From contig NZ_CALART010000082.1 of assembly GCF_937888285.1 (NCBI RefSeq), positions 1 to 38,358 on the forward strand: a DNA stretch of 38,358 nt. The letters run 5' to 3'. The notes beneath the pieces are model-generated. The model saw only the letters and a program-made list of their open reading frames with translations. It was not told where the DNA came from and made no database searches. Shown piece by piece: positions 25,200 to 33,026 of this stretch. Made by a program: the position numbers and the translations under genes. The stretch is from an uncultured Aquimonas sp. (lineage in GTDB: Bacteria > Pseudomonadota > Gammaproteobacteria > Xanthomonadales > Xanthomonadaceae). Position 1 is the first letter of the stretch. Each line of letters opens with the position of its first letter.

Positions 25200-25664
25200 T
25201 CAGCGGATGCCGGTATGGCCGAATCCGCCTTCGCCCCGCGCGCTGGCCTCGAAGGACTCGACGCGTTCCAGCTGCACCCGCTGCACCGGCATCACCACCA
25301 GCTGCGCCACCCGATCGCCGGGAGCGACGGTACAGGGGCTCTGGCTGCGGTTCCACAGGCTGATCATCAGCGGCCCCTGGTAGTCCGAATCGATCAGTCC
25401 GACCAGATTGCCCAGCACCAGCCCCTGCTTGTGGCCGAGGCCCGAGCGCGGCAGCACCACCGCGCACAGCTCCGGATTGTTCAAATGTATCGCAATCCCC
25501 GACGGCACCAGCACGCTCTGGCCCGCCGCCAGCACCAGCGGCGCCTCGACCATGGCGCGCAGGTCCAGCCCTGCCGAGCCGGCGGTGGCGTATTCGGGCA
25601 GCGGAAACTCGGTGCCGAGCCGCGCGTCCAGCACGCGCATCGCCACCGGCGCCGGCGCGCTCAT
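25200..25664 (-). CDS. dut: dUTP diphosphatase
   Basis: A 154-residue trimeric dUTPase that hydrolyses dUTP to dUMP and pyrophosphate. All five motifs are present: AGSAGLDLRA, PRSGLG, GLIDSDYQG, GDRVAQLVV and RGEGGFGHTG at the C-terminus. The ATG at 25664 overlaps the coaBC stop as ATGA, the usual gammaproteobacterial arrangement. Confidence 0.97.
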   Translation of the reverse strand: MSAPAPVAMRVLDARLGTEFPLPEYATAGSAGLDLRAMVEAPLVLAAGQSVLVPSGIAIHLNNPELCAVVLPRSGLGHKQGLVLGNLVGLIDSDYQGPLMISLWNRSQSPCTVAPGDRVAQLVVMPVQRVQLERVESFEASARGEGGFGHTGIR

Positions 25665-26872
25665 GCGCGGGCTCCCAGGCGCTCGGTGATGATCTCCAGC
25701 AAAAGCCGGGCCACCTCCGCCTTGGGGGCGGTCTCGATGCGCGCGCGGCCGTCCTTCCACAGCACGGTGAGCGCGTTGCTCTCGCTCTCGAATCCAAGAC
25801 CGGGCGCGGCAACATCGTTGGCGGCGATCAGATCGAGCCCCTTGCGCTCGAGCTTGTCGCGCGCGTAGGCCTCGACCTCCCGCGTCTCGGCGGCGAATCC
25901 GACCACCAGCGGCCGTTTCTGACGCGCGGCGGCCTCGGCGACGATGTCCGGATTGCGCACGCAGTCGATGCTGAAGGCCTCGGTCGATTTCTTGATCTTC
26001 TGCTCGGCGCATTCGCGCGGCCGGTAGTCGGCGACCGCGGCCGCGGCGATGAACACGTCCATGCCGTCGAGCCGGTCCAGCACGGCTTCGCGCATCTGCG
26101 CCGCCGAACGCACGTTGATCCGCTGCACGCCCGGCGGCGTCGCCAGCACCACCGGGCCGGCCACCAGGGTGACCTCGGCACCCGAGGCCGCAGCGGCTTC
26201 GGCCAGCGCGAAGCCCATCTTTCCCGAGCTGCGGTTGCCCAGGAACCGCACCGGGTCGATGTCCTCGAAGGTCGGCCCAGCATTGATCAAGACCCGTCGA
26301 CCAGCCAAGCCGGCGACCCGTGGCGCCAGCGCCGCCAGCGCGGCGGCAGCGATGTCGCCGGGTTCGAGCATGCGCCCCTCGCCGGTCTCGCCGCAGGCCT
26401 GTGCGCCGACGCTGGGGCCGAGGACGCGTGCGCCGCGCGCGCTGAGCAGCTCGATATTGGCGCGCGTGGCCGGGTGCGCCCACATCAGGCGGTTCATGGC
26501 CGGCGCCAGCCACAGCGGACGGTCGGAGGCCAGACACAGCGTGGTCAGCAGATCATCGGCACGGCCCTGCGCGAGCCGCGCGAGCAGATCAGCCGTGGCC
26601 GGCGCGATCAGCACCAGGTCGGCCCAGCGGGCCAGCTCGATATGGCCCATCGCCGCTTCGGCGGCGGCATCCCAGAGCGAGTCGCGAACTGGCCGGCCCG
26701 ACAGGGCCTGCAGGGTGAGTGGGCCGATGAACTGGGCGGCGCTGGCGGTCATCACCACTTGCACCTCGGCGCCACCGGCGCGCAGAAGACGCACCAGTTC
26801 GGCCGACTTGTAGGCGGCAATGCCGCCGGACACGCCCAACAGGATGCGCCGCGCGGAAGGAGCTGCGGTCAC
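25661..26872 (-). CDS. coaBC: Bifunctional phosphopantothenoylcysteine decarboxylase/phosphopantothenate-cysteine ligase
   Basis: A 403-residue coenzyme A biosynthesis enzyme. The CoaC half (about 1-185) has the flavoprotein start ILLGVSGGIAAYKSAELVR, active-site H77, the PAMN loop (APAMNRLMW) and the catalytic C160 in GAQACGETGEGRM. The CoaB half (about 190-403) has GPTFEDIDPVRFLGNRSSGKMG, AAAVADYRP and the KIKK loop. The start is GTG at 26872 with AGGA about eight bases upstream. It is first in the operon with dut and algC and divergent from radC across 117 bases. Confidence 0.97.
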   Translation of the reverse strand: MTAAPSARRILLGVSGGIAAYKSAELVRLLRAGGAEVQVVMTASAAQFIGPLTLQALSGRPVRDSLWDAAAEAAMGHIELARWADLVLIAPATADLLARLAQGRADDLLTTLCLASDRPLWLAPAMNRLMWAHPATRANIELLSARGARVLGPSVGAQACGETGEGRMLEPGDIAAAALAALAPRVAGLAGRRVLINAGPTFEDIDPVRFLGNRSSGKMGFALAEAAAASGAEVTLVAGPVVLATPPGVQRINVRSAAQMREAVLDRLDGMDVFIAAAAVADYRPRECAEQKIKKSTEAFSIDCVRNPDIVAEAAARQKRPLVVGFAAETREVEAYARDKLERKGLDLIAANDVAAPGLGFESESNALTVLWKDGRARIETAPKAEVARLLLEIITERLGARA

Positions 26873-26989
26873 CGGAAAAGTCCTACCCCGAAAACGGCCG
26901 ATAGATTACCCGAAAGGGCTCGCTCCTCCGGTCCCGCCGGGCGCTGGGCGGGGGCAATCTGGGCCGCAGTTGCCTGCTGCCGAGTCCAC

Positions 26990-27664
26990 ATGTCGATCCG
27001 TCATTGGCCCGAGGCCGAGCGTCCCCGGGAAAAACTTCTGAAGCGCGGCGCCCAGGCCCTGGGCGATGCCGAGCTGCTGGCCCTGTTCCTGGGCTCAGGC
27101 ATGGCCGGCGAAGATGCCGTCGCCTGTGCCCGCGGCCTGATTGCGCGCCACGGCAGCCTGGCTGCACTGGCCGCACTCGGCCCGGAGTCCCTGCTGCGCG
27201 AGCGCGGCCTCGGGCCAGCGCGCACCGCCCTGTTGCTGGCGGCGCACGAGCTGGGCGCCCGCTGTCTCAGCGCGCAGCTGCAGCGGGGTCCCGCGATCAG
27301 CGATGAGCGCAGCGCCGGCCTGCTGTTCCGCCAACGCCTGCAGCGTGCCCCGCAGGAAGTGTTCGCCTGCATGTTCCTCGACAGCCGCCACCGCATGCTG
27401 GCCTTCGAGGAGCTGTTCCGCGGCACCATCGACGGCTCCGAGGTGCACCCACGCGAAGTCGTGCGGCGCTGCCTCGCCCACAACGCAGCCGCTGTGATCC
27501 TTGGCCACAACCATCCCAGCGGCGTCGCTGAGCCCTCCGCTGCCGACCGCCAGATCACCCGCCGCCTGCAGGACGCACTGGCCCTGATCGACGTGCGCGT
27601 CCTCGACCACTTCATCGTCGGCGAGGGCGAGCCCTATTCGTTTGCGGCGCGGGGGATGATCTAG
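26990..27664 (+). CDS. radC: RadC family JAMM/MPN+ domain protein
   Basis: A 224-residue RadC protein. An N-terminal helix-hairpin-helix-like region (about 20-95) precedes a JAMM domain with the metal-binding set H173, H175, S177 and D186 (HNHPSG...D). The historical DNA-repair role was withdrawn and the function of chromosomal RadC remains open. The ATG at 26990 gives the family start (HWPEAERPREKLL). Its position divergent from coaBC-dut matches the standard Xanthomonas-type order. Confidence 0.95.
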   Translation: MSIRHWPEAERPREKLLKRGAQALGDAELLALFLGSGMAGEDAVACARGLIARHGSLAALAALGPESLLRERGLGPARTALLLAAHELGARCLSAQLQRGPAISDERSAGLLFRQRLQRAPQEVFACMFLDSRHRMLAFEELFRGTIDGSEVHPREVVRRCLAHNAAAVILGHNHPSGVAEPSAADRQITRRLQDALALIDVRVLDHFIVGEGEPYSFAARGMI

Positions 27665-27669
27665 CGGCT

Positions 27670-27832
27670 GGGAATCGGGAATGGGGAATCGGGAATCGAC
27701 GGCACCGACGCTGCACCGACTGAGCGGCATCCACGAGACGCGCAAGAGGAAGCGGCCGCCCAAAGCCGAGTGCGGCCGCCATGGGGAACCGCTCAGCGAT
27801 TCCCGATTCCCGATTCCCGATTCCCGATTCCC
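27670..27832. repeat. Inverted pair of GGGAATC / GATTCCC tandem arrays
   Basis: Four GGGAATC-like units (27670-27697, one being GGGAATG) face five perfect GATTCCC units (27798-27832). The sequence between them also has inverse matches (CTGAGCGG with CCGCTCAG; GCGGCCGCC on both sides). The whole 163-base block fills the gap between the convergent radC and RND genes and could fold as one long hairpin, acting as a two-way terminator. Confidence 0.85.
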
Positions 27833-27836
27833 GGCT

Positions 27837-30320
27837 CTACTGATCCGCCGCCCTAAGCTTCGGCCGCGTCAGCCAGCGCAGCAGGGCCGGCATCAGCACG
27901 ATCGCGCCGACCATGTTGGCGAGGAACATGAAGCTCAGCAGGATGCCCATGTCGGCCTGGAACTTCAGCGCCGAGAACATCCAGGTGCCGACGCCGATCG
28001 CCAGCGTGATGGCGGTGAACAGCACCGCGCTGCCGGTCAGCTTGAGCGCCTTGATGTAGGCCTGGTACAGGGTCGCGCCTTCGTCCAGGAACTCGCGCAT
28101 GCGGCTGTAGATGTAGATCGCGTAGTCGACGCCGATGCCCACGCCCAGCGCCGCCACCGGCAGGGTGTTCACCTTCAGGCCGATGTTCATGTGGGCCATC
28201 AATGCATTGGCGAGGATCGACACCAGTGCCAGTGGAATCACGATGCACAGGGTGGCCAGGAAGCTGCGATAGGTCAGCAGGCACAGCACGATCACCGCCG
28301 CATACACCCACAGCATCATCGGCAACTGCTGGGCGGCGACGACTTCGTTGGTGGCGGCCATCACGCCGGCGTTGCCGGTGGCCAGACGCAGATTGACCTG
28401 GTGGCTGACGAACTCCTCGCCCGCGGCTTCCGCTGCATCGCGCTGCTCGGCCAGCTGCAGGCGCAGGTTGGTGCCCGGGAACCAGGCCTCGTTCTGCTCG
28501 CGGAAGCTCTTCACGGCATCCAGCACGCGCTGGATCGTGGTGGCCTTGTGGTCGGCAAGGAACAGCATCACCGGGATCGCGCTGCAGTCGGAGTTCAGCA
28601 GGCCGGAATCGGTCTCGAAGCCCTGGGTGGCCACGCGCAGCTGGTCGGAGTCACGGGGCAGCACGCGCCAGCGGCTGTTGCCCTCGTTCCAGCCGGCGTT
28701 GACGATCTTGGCCGCCACCGGCAGCGACATCACCTGCTGCACGCCCTCGACGTTCTGCATGTGCCAGCTGAAGCGGTCGATCAGCTCCATGCTCGGGTAG
28801 CTCAGGGTGCAGGCGTCGGGCCGGGCCTCGACGATCACGTACATCATGTCGACGCCCAGCGAGAAGGCGCTGCCGATGGCTGCGGCGTCCTGGTTGAAGC
28901 GCGAGTCCGGACGCAGCTCGGGCACGCCGGCCTCGCTGTCGCCGATCTGCATCTGCTGCGCCTTGTCCCAGGCCAGCACGCCGATGGCGATGCAGACCAC
29001 GATCGCGATGGCGGCCGGCAGCGGCCGCGAGAAGCTGCCGATGGCGTCCCACACTGGATGTGGCTTGCCGGCCTTGGCGATGCGCTTCTTGCGATAGCTC
29101 TCGTAGCGCTTGCCGAACCCGGTGTAGGACAACAGCACCGGCAGCAGGATCAGGTTGGTGAAGATGATGATCGCCACGCCCACGGAAGCGGTGATCGCCA
29201 GCTCCTGGATGATCCGGATGTTGATGAAGAGGATGGTGACGAAGCCGATGCAGTCGGAGAGCAGGGCGATCGAACCCGGCACCAGCAGGCGCTGGAAGGT
29301 GCGCTTGGCCGCGTCCAGCGAGTCCACGCCCGGCGAGGCGGTGAGCGCGGCGACATCGCCCTCGGCACCGCCGAACAGGCGCTCGGACAGCCAGGAATTG
29401 ATCATCTGCACGCCGTGGCTGACCCCGATCGCGAAGATCAGGAAGGGCGTCAGGATGTTCATGGGATCGATGCCGAAGCCGAGCAGGCGCAAGGCGCCGA
29501 GCATCCACACCACCGCGACCAGCGCCGCCAGCACGGTCCAGCCGGCCAGGCGGAAGCTGCCGGCGTAGAACCACAGCAGCACGAAGGTCAGCGCGATCGC
29601 CACGCCGAAGAAGGTGACCACCGACTTGGCACCGTCGGAGATGTCGCCGACCACCTTGGCGAAGCCGATGATGTGCACCGTGTAGTCGGCATTCTCGTGG
29701 CGGGTGCGGATGGCCTCGAGCTCGGCCGCGACCTTCTGGTAGTCGAGCTTGTTCTGCTCGCTCTCCGGAATCAGGTCGGCCCAGACCATGGCACCGGAGA
29801 AGTCGCGGGCCACCAGGCGGCCGACGATGCTGGCCTTGACGATGTTGTCGCGGACGGTATCGAAATCCTGCTGCGTCGCCGTCCAGCCCTCAAGGCTGGG
29901 GGTGAATTCGGGCGGGATCACGTTGCCGCCGGCGAAGCCGTCTTCGACCACTTCGACGAAGCGCACGTTCGGGGTGAAGATCGAGCGGACGCGGGCATCG
30001 TCGGTCTCGTCGATGGCGATCACCTCGGCGGTGACCTGCTCCATGACCTTGAAGAACTCCTGGTCGAACATGTCGCCATCGTTGGCCATGACCGCGATCA
30101 GCACGCGGTTGGCACCGCCGAAGTCCTGTTCGTACTCCAGGAAGGTCTGCATGTACTCGTGGTCGAGCGGGATCTGCTTCTTGAAGCCCGCGTCGACCCG
30201 CAGCTGTGCCGCGAAGTACAGCATCACCACGGTGAGGAAGGCGAACAGCGCCAGCACCAGTGGACGCGCGCCGAACACCACAGCCTCGGCGCCGCGATGG
30301 AAGAAAGTGGACTTGATCAT
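27837..30320 (-). CDS. MMPL-type RND family permease
   Basis: An 827-residue inner-membrane permease of the RND superfamily, MMPL/hopanoid-exporter-like branch. It has the usual duplicated plan: a first span (about 18-40), a large periplasmic loop (about 41-225), five spans (about 226-390), a seventh span (about 425-445), a second loop (about 446-650) and five spans (about 655-815). PMNILTPFLIFAIGVSHGVQM and LPVAALGVGIGVDYAIYIYSR are the paired RND signatures. MMPL proteins move lipids or other hydrophobic compounds using the proton gradient. It is last in the cluster with the lipase, DUF1302, DUF1329 and YCF48 genes, 29 bases behind the latter. The ATG at 30320 is the natural family start. 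Confidence 0.92.
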   Translation of the reverse strand: MIKSTFFHRGAEAVVFGARPLVLALFAFLTVVMLYFAAQLRVDAGFKKQIPLDHEYMQTFLEYEQDFGGANRVLIAVMANDGDMFDQEFFKVMEQVTAEVIAIDETDDARVRSIFTPNVRFVEVVEDGFAGGNVIPPEFTPSLEGWTATQQDFDTVRDNIVKASIVGRLVARDFSGAMVWADLIPESEQNKLDYQKVAAELEAIRTRHENADYTVHIIGFAKVVGDISDGAKSVVTFFGVAIALTFVLLWFYAGSFRLAGWTVLAALVAVVWMLGALRLLGFGIDPMNILTPFLIFAIGVSHGVQMINSWLSERLFGGAEGDVAALTASPGVDSLDAAKRTFQRLLVPGSIALLSDCIGFVTILFINIRIIQELAITASVGVAIIIFTNLILLPVLLSYTGFGKRYESYRKKRIAKAGKPHPVWDAIGSFSRPLPAAIAIVVCIAIGVLAWDKAQQMQIGDSEAGVPELRPDSRFNQDAAAIGSAFSLGVDMMYVIVEARPDACTLSYPSMELIDRFSWHMQNVEGVQQVMSLPVAAKIVNAGWNEGNSRWRVLPRDSDQLRVATQGFETDSGLLNSDCSAIPVMLFLADHKATTIQRVLDAVKSFREQNEAWFPGTNLRLQLAEQRDAAEAAGEEFVSHQVNLRLATGNAGVMAATNEVVAAQQLPMMLWVYAAVIVLCLLTYRSFLATLCIVIPLALVSILANALMAHMNIGLKVNTLPVAALGVGIGVDYAIYIYSRMREFLDEGATLYQAYIKALKLTGSAVLFTAITLAIGVGTWMFSALKFQADMGILLSFMFLANMVGAIVLMPALLRWLTRPKLRAADQ

Positions 30321-30349
30321 GGGTTCATCCAGTCAGGCGGCGCGGACGT

Positions 30350-31450
30350 TCAGAGCGCGAATCGGCTGATGCCCTTCTCGCCGGCGAGCACCAGCTCGCG
30401 TGCGGAAAGCGGCAACACGGAGGAAAGCACGGGGGTTTCCTGGCGATCATTGGCAAAGGTCGTGCGGGTGAAGGTCTGCGCGCCCGCAGCCCGGTGCAGC
30501 ACGACTCCGTTCGAACCCACCAGCAGCACGCTGCCATCGGCCAGAACCGCTCCGCCCTGCAGGCTCAGGCTGGTGCCGGACTCCGGCTGCTGCCAGCTCT
30601 CGCCGTTGTCGAAGCTCTCCTGCACATTGCCGCGCAGGCCGTAGGCCAGCAGATGTCCGGGGCCAAGCGCCAGCACGCCGAACATCGAGCCGTCGTAGGG
30701 CAGGCGCAGCCGCATCCAGCTGTCGCCGCCGTCCAGCGAGCGGTAGGCCGCGCCACGCTCGCCGACCACGAACAGCGCACCGTCGGCGGTGCGGGCAATG
30801 CCGTTGAGGTGGGGCTCGGCCTCGTCCTCCAGCACCAGCGCGTCCTCGGACATCGTCCAGTCGTCGTCATCGACGGCATCGGGAGCGGACTCTGCGTCCT
30901 CGTCGGCAGGAGAGGCTGCGACACCTGCGTTGGGATTGACGCGGCTCCAGCTGCCGCCGCCGTCGCGCGTGACCAGCATCAGGCTGTAGGCGCCAATCGC
31001 GATGACGTGGTTGGCATCCAGCGCGATCACATCCAGCAGCGGCGCGCCCTGGGCAGGGTCGAACTCGGCCTCGAAGTCGTCGGCCGCCGGCGGCGCAGCG
31101 ATGTCGACGCGCTGGACGCTCCAGCTCAGGCCGCCGTCGCGGCTACCGAGGATGGTGCCGTCATGGCCGACCGCCCAGGCGCGATCGCCGAGGGCCGCCA
31201 CCGCGGTCAGGGTGGCGCGCGTGGGCACGCCTTCGACCTGTCGCCAGTCGCTGCGTGATTCGGACACCGCGATGTGGCCGCGTTCGCCCACCGCGATCGC
31301 GCGATCGCCGCCCTCGGCGAAGTCGAGCATCAGCGACTCCCTGAGCACCAGCGGCTTGGTTTCGGCGATCGTGGGCGCCGGCGCCTGCGCATGCAGCGGC
31401 GGAAGCGCGAGCATCAGGGCAGCGGACAGCGCTGCCAGCGTGCGATTCAT
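30350..31450 (-). CDS. YCF48-type beta-propeller secreted protein
   Basis: A 366-residue exported protein with a signal peptide (about 1-22, cleavage after LHA) and repeated propeller blades of the YCF48/BNR type. The blades contain Asp-box-like turns (SRDGGLSW, TRDGGGSW, SLDGGDSW, SFDNGESW). A strongly acidic insertion (about residues 185-215, DDDD and several Glu) splits one blade. Proteins of this kind commonly lie beside MMPL/RND permeases with DUF1302/DUF1329 proteins and are presumed periplasmic partners. It is 29 bases from the permease gene and follows DUF1329 after a 197-base gap with a hairpin. No enzymatic activity is implied. Confidence 0.8.
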   Translation of the reverse strand: MNRTLAALSAALMLALPPLHAQAPAPTIAETKPLVLRESLMLDFAEGGDRAIAVGERGHIAVSESRSDWRQVEGVPTRATLTAVAALGDRAWAVGHDGTILGSRDGGLSWSVQRVDIAAPPAADDFEAEFDPAQGAPLLDVIALDANHVIAIGAYSLMLVTRDGGGSWSRVNPNAGVAASPADEDAESAPDAVDDDDWTMSEDALVLEDEAEPHLNGIARTADGALFVVGERGAAYRSLDGGDSWMRLRLPYDGSMFGVLALGPGHLLAYGLRGNVQESFDNGESWQQPESGTSLSLQGGAVLADGSVLLVGSNGVVLHRAAGAQTFTRTTFANDRQETPVLSSVLPLSARELVLAGEKGISRFAL

Positions 31451-31579
31451 GAGCGGATGCCTCCCTGTCGGCGGGCGCAGGACTTGGCTGTCCGCGCCCG
31501 CGTCAAATGTTCTGGTGTCGCCGTCCGCCTGGGCCGCGGAGTTCGGCCCGTGCAGGCATGTCGGCCCGGCCCTAAACGC

Positions 31580-31611
31580 GGCCAGCCGCGACCCTGGGGT
31601 CGCGGCTGGCC
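31580..31611 (-). terminator. Strong hairpin behind the DUF1329 gene
   Basis: GGCCAGCCGCGACC (31580-31593) and GGTCGCGGCTGGCC (31598-31611) form a perfect 14-base stem with a four-base loop, 36 bases past the DUF1329 stop. On the minus strand it is followed by GCGTTTAGGG, a short T-run. It may be a partial terminator that lowers expression of the downstream propeller and permease genes. Confidence 0.75.
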
Positions 31612-31647
31612 AAGGGTGCTGCATTCACGTGTTGCGAGTTCGTGCGA

Positions 31648-33003
31648 TCAGCGCACGCCGCGCGCGCGAAGATTCTGCGGCGAGTAGCTGTCCGGCGTGC
31701 TCTGGTGCGAGAAGTCGACCATCGCGTCCTCGTTGTCCAGGCCGCTGACGATGTAGCGACCCGACTTCAGGTCGTGGTGGGTTTCCAGCGTGGTCCAGAA
31801 CACCGGCACCTCGTAGTAGTTCACCGACGGCGCCTCGGAATAGCGCCACAGCGCGCCCTGGCTGTCGTAGTGGTCGAGGACCAGGATCTGCCAGCTGTCC
31901 TCGTCGACGTAGAAGGTGCGGCGCGGGTTGATGTGGCGCTGGCCTTCCTTGAGGGTCGCATCAACCACCCAGACGCGATGCAGCTCGTAGCGCAGGTGGT
32001 CGGGGTTCAGGTGGTTCGGGCGGATCAGGTCGGCAACCTTCACCTGGTCGCTGTGCGCCTTGTAGGAGTTGTAGGGGACGTACATCTCCTTCTTGCCGAC
32101 CAGCTTCCAGTCGTAGCGGTCGAGCGCGCCGTTGAACATGTCGGTCATGTCATTGGTGCGCAGGCCGTCCGAGGCGGTGCCCGGATTGTCGTAGGCGACG
32201 TTCGGGGCGCGACGCACGCGACGCTGGCCGGGGTTGTAGACCCAGGCCTGGCGGATCTGCGCCTGCTGGTTCAGGGTTTCATGCACCAGCAGCACCTGGC
32301 CGGCCAGACGCGCCGGGCTTTCCACCACCTGGTAGAAGTACAGCAGGATGTTGTTGATGTCGGCGATGGTGTTGCCGGGCTTGTAGTACAGGCCGAGGAA
32401 CTCCTCGCGGATGCGCACCAGGTTGTACTGGCCGTTGCCGGTCACCGCCGCCTGGTTGGCCCAGCGGGCGCTGGACACGCCCTTGTACTTCATCTTGTGG
32501 TTCCAGATGACTTCCTGACCGCTCTGCGGGATCGGGAAGGGGATGCCCTCGGCCGCGTTCTCGACGCCATCGCCGTTGGCGACGAGCTGGGCGGTGGTCG
32601 CGTTCTTGATGGTGAAGTCATAGGTGCGCTGCGGGAACGAGGCCGAGCGACGGGTCGGATAGATGTCCATCCGGAAGGTCGGGTAGCGCTCGAACATGGC
32701 CTGCTGGCCCGCGGTCAGCTTGTCGGCGTGCTCCTTGTAGTTCGCCGGCGTGATGCTGAACTGCGGGCGGTCGGAAGCGAACGGATCGGGATGGTGGTCG
32801 CCGACCTTGTAACCCGCCGGCGGCGCGGTGATGCCACCCTCCCACGCGGGGATCGTGCCGGCGGCGTTGCCGGCCTTCTCGGCGCCGACCGGCGTCAGCT
32901 CATTGCCCAGGCGACGCGCCTGCTCGGCGCTGACCGCCGACAGCGCGCCGGCGCTGAAGGTCAGCGCGGCGATCGCCAGGGCGGTAGTGGTGAATGTGCG
33001 CAT
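31648..33003 (-). CDS. DUF1329 outer-membrane/periplasmic lipoprotein-like protein
   Basis: A 451-residue DUF1329 protein with a signal peptide (about 1-22). Family stretches include LTPVGAEKAGNAAGTIPAWEGG near the N-terminus, and VNYYEVPVFWTTLETHHDL with SGRYIVSGLDNED near the C-terminus. The fold is thought to be LolA/LolB-like, that is, a lipid-binding half-barrel, and the family almost always travels with DUF1302. The ATG at 33003 has AGGAGA nine bases upstream. It is 23 bases behind the DUF1302 gene in the same unit. The probable role is carrying a lipid-like compound between inner and outer membranes, inferred from fold and partners. Confidence 0.93.
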   Translation of the reverse strand: MRTFTTTALAIAALTFSAGALSAVSAEQARRLGNELTPVGAEKAGNAAGTIPAWEGGITAPPAGYKVGDHHPDPFASDRPQFSITPANYKEHADKLTAGQQAMFERYPTFRMDIYPTRRSASFPQRTYDFTIKNATTAQLVANGDGVENAAEGIPFPIPQSGQEVIWNHKMKYKGVSSARWANQAAVTGNGQYNLVRIREEFLGLYYKPGNTIADINNILLYFYQVVESPARLAGQVLLVHETLNQQAQIRQAWVYNPGQRRVRRAPNVAYDNPGTASDGLRTNDMTDMFNGALDRYDWKLVGKKEMYVPYNSYKAHSDQVKVADLIRPNHLNPDHLRYELHRVWVVDATLKEGQRHINPRRTFYVDEDSWQILVLDHYDSQGALWRYSEAPSVNYYEVPVFWTTLETHHDLKSGRYIVSGLDNEDAMVDFSHQSTPDSYSPQNLRARGVR

Positions 33004-33026
33004 GATGCGATTTCTCCTGGCGGGGA

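Noticed and set aside
23055..25868. 937-codon open frame antisense to algC and dut
   Set aside because: GC-driven shadow of two clearly identified genes.
27681..30644. 987-codon open frame antisense to the RND permease
   Set aside because: The product is a His/Asp/Gln-rich shadow with no membrane spans or motifs. The sense frame is a clear permease.
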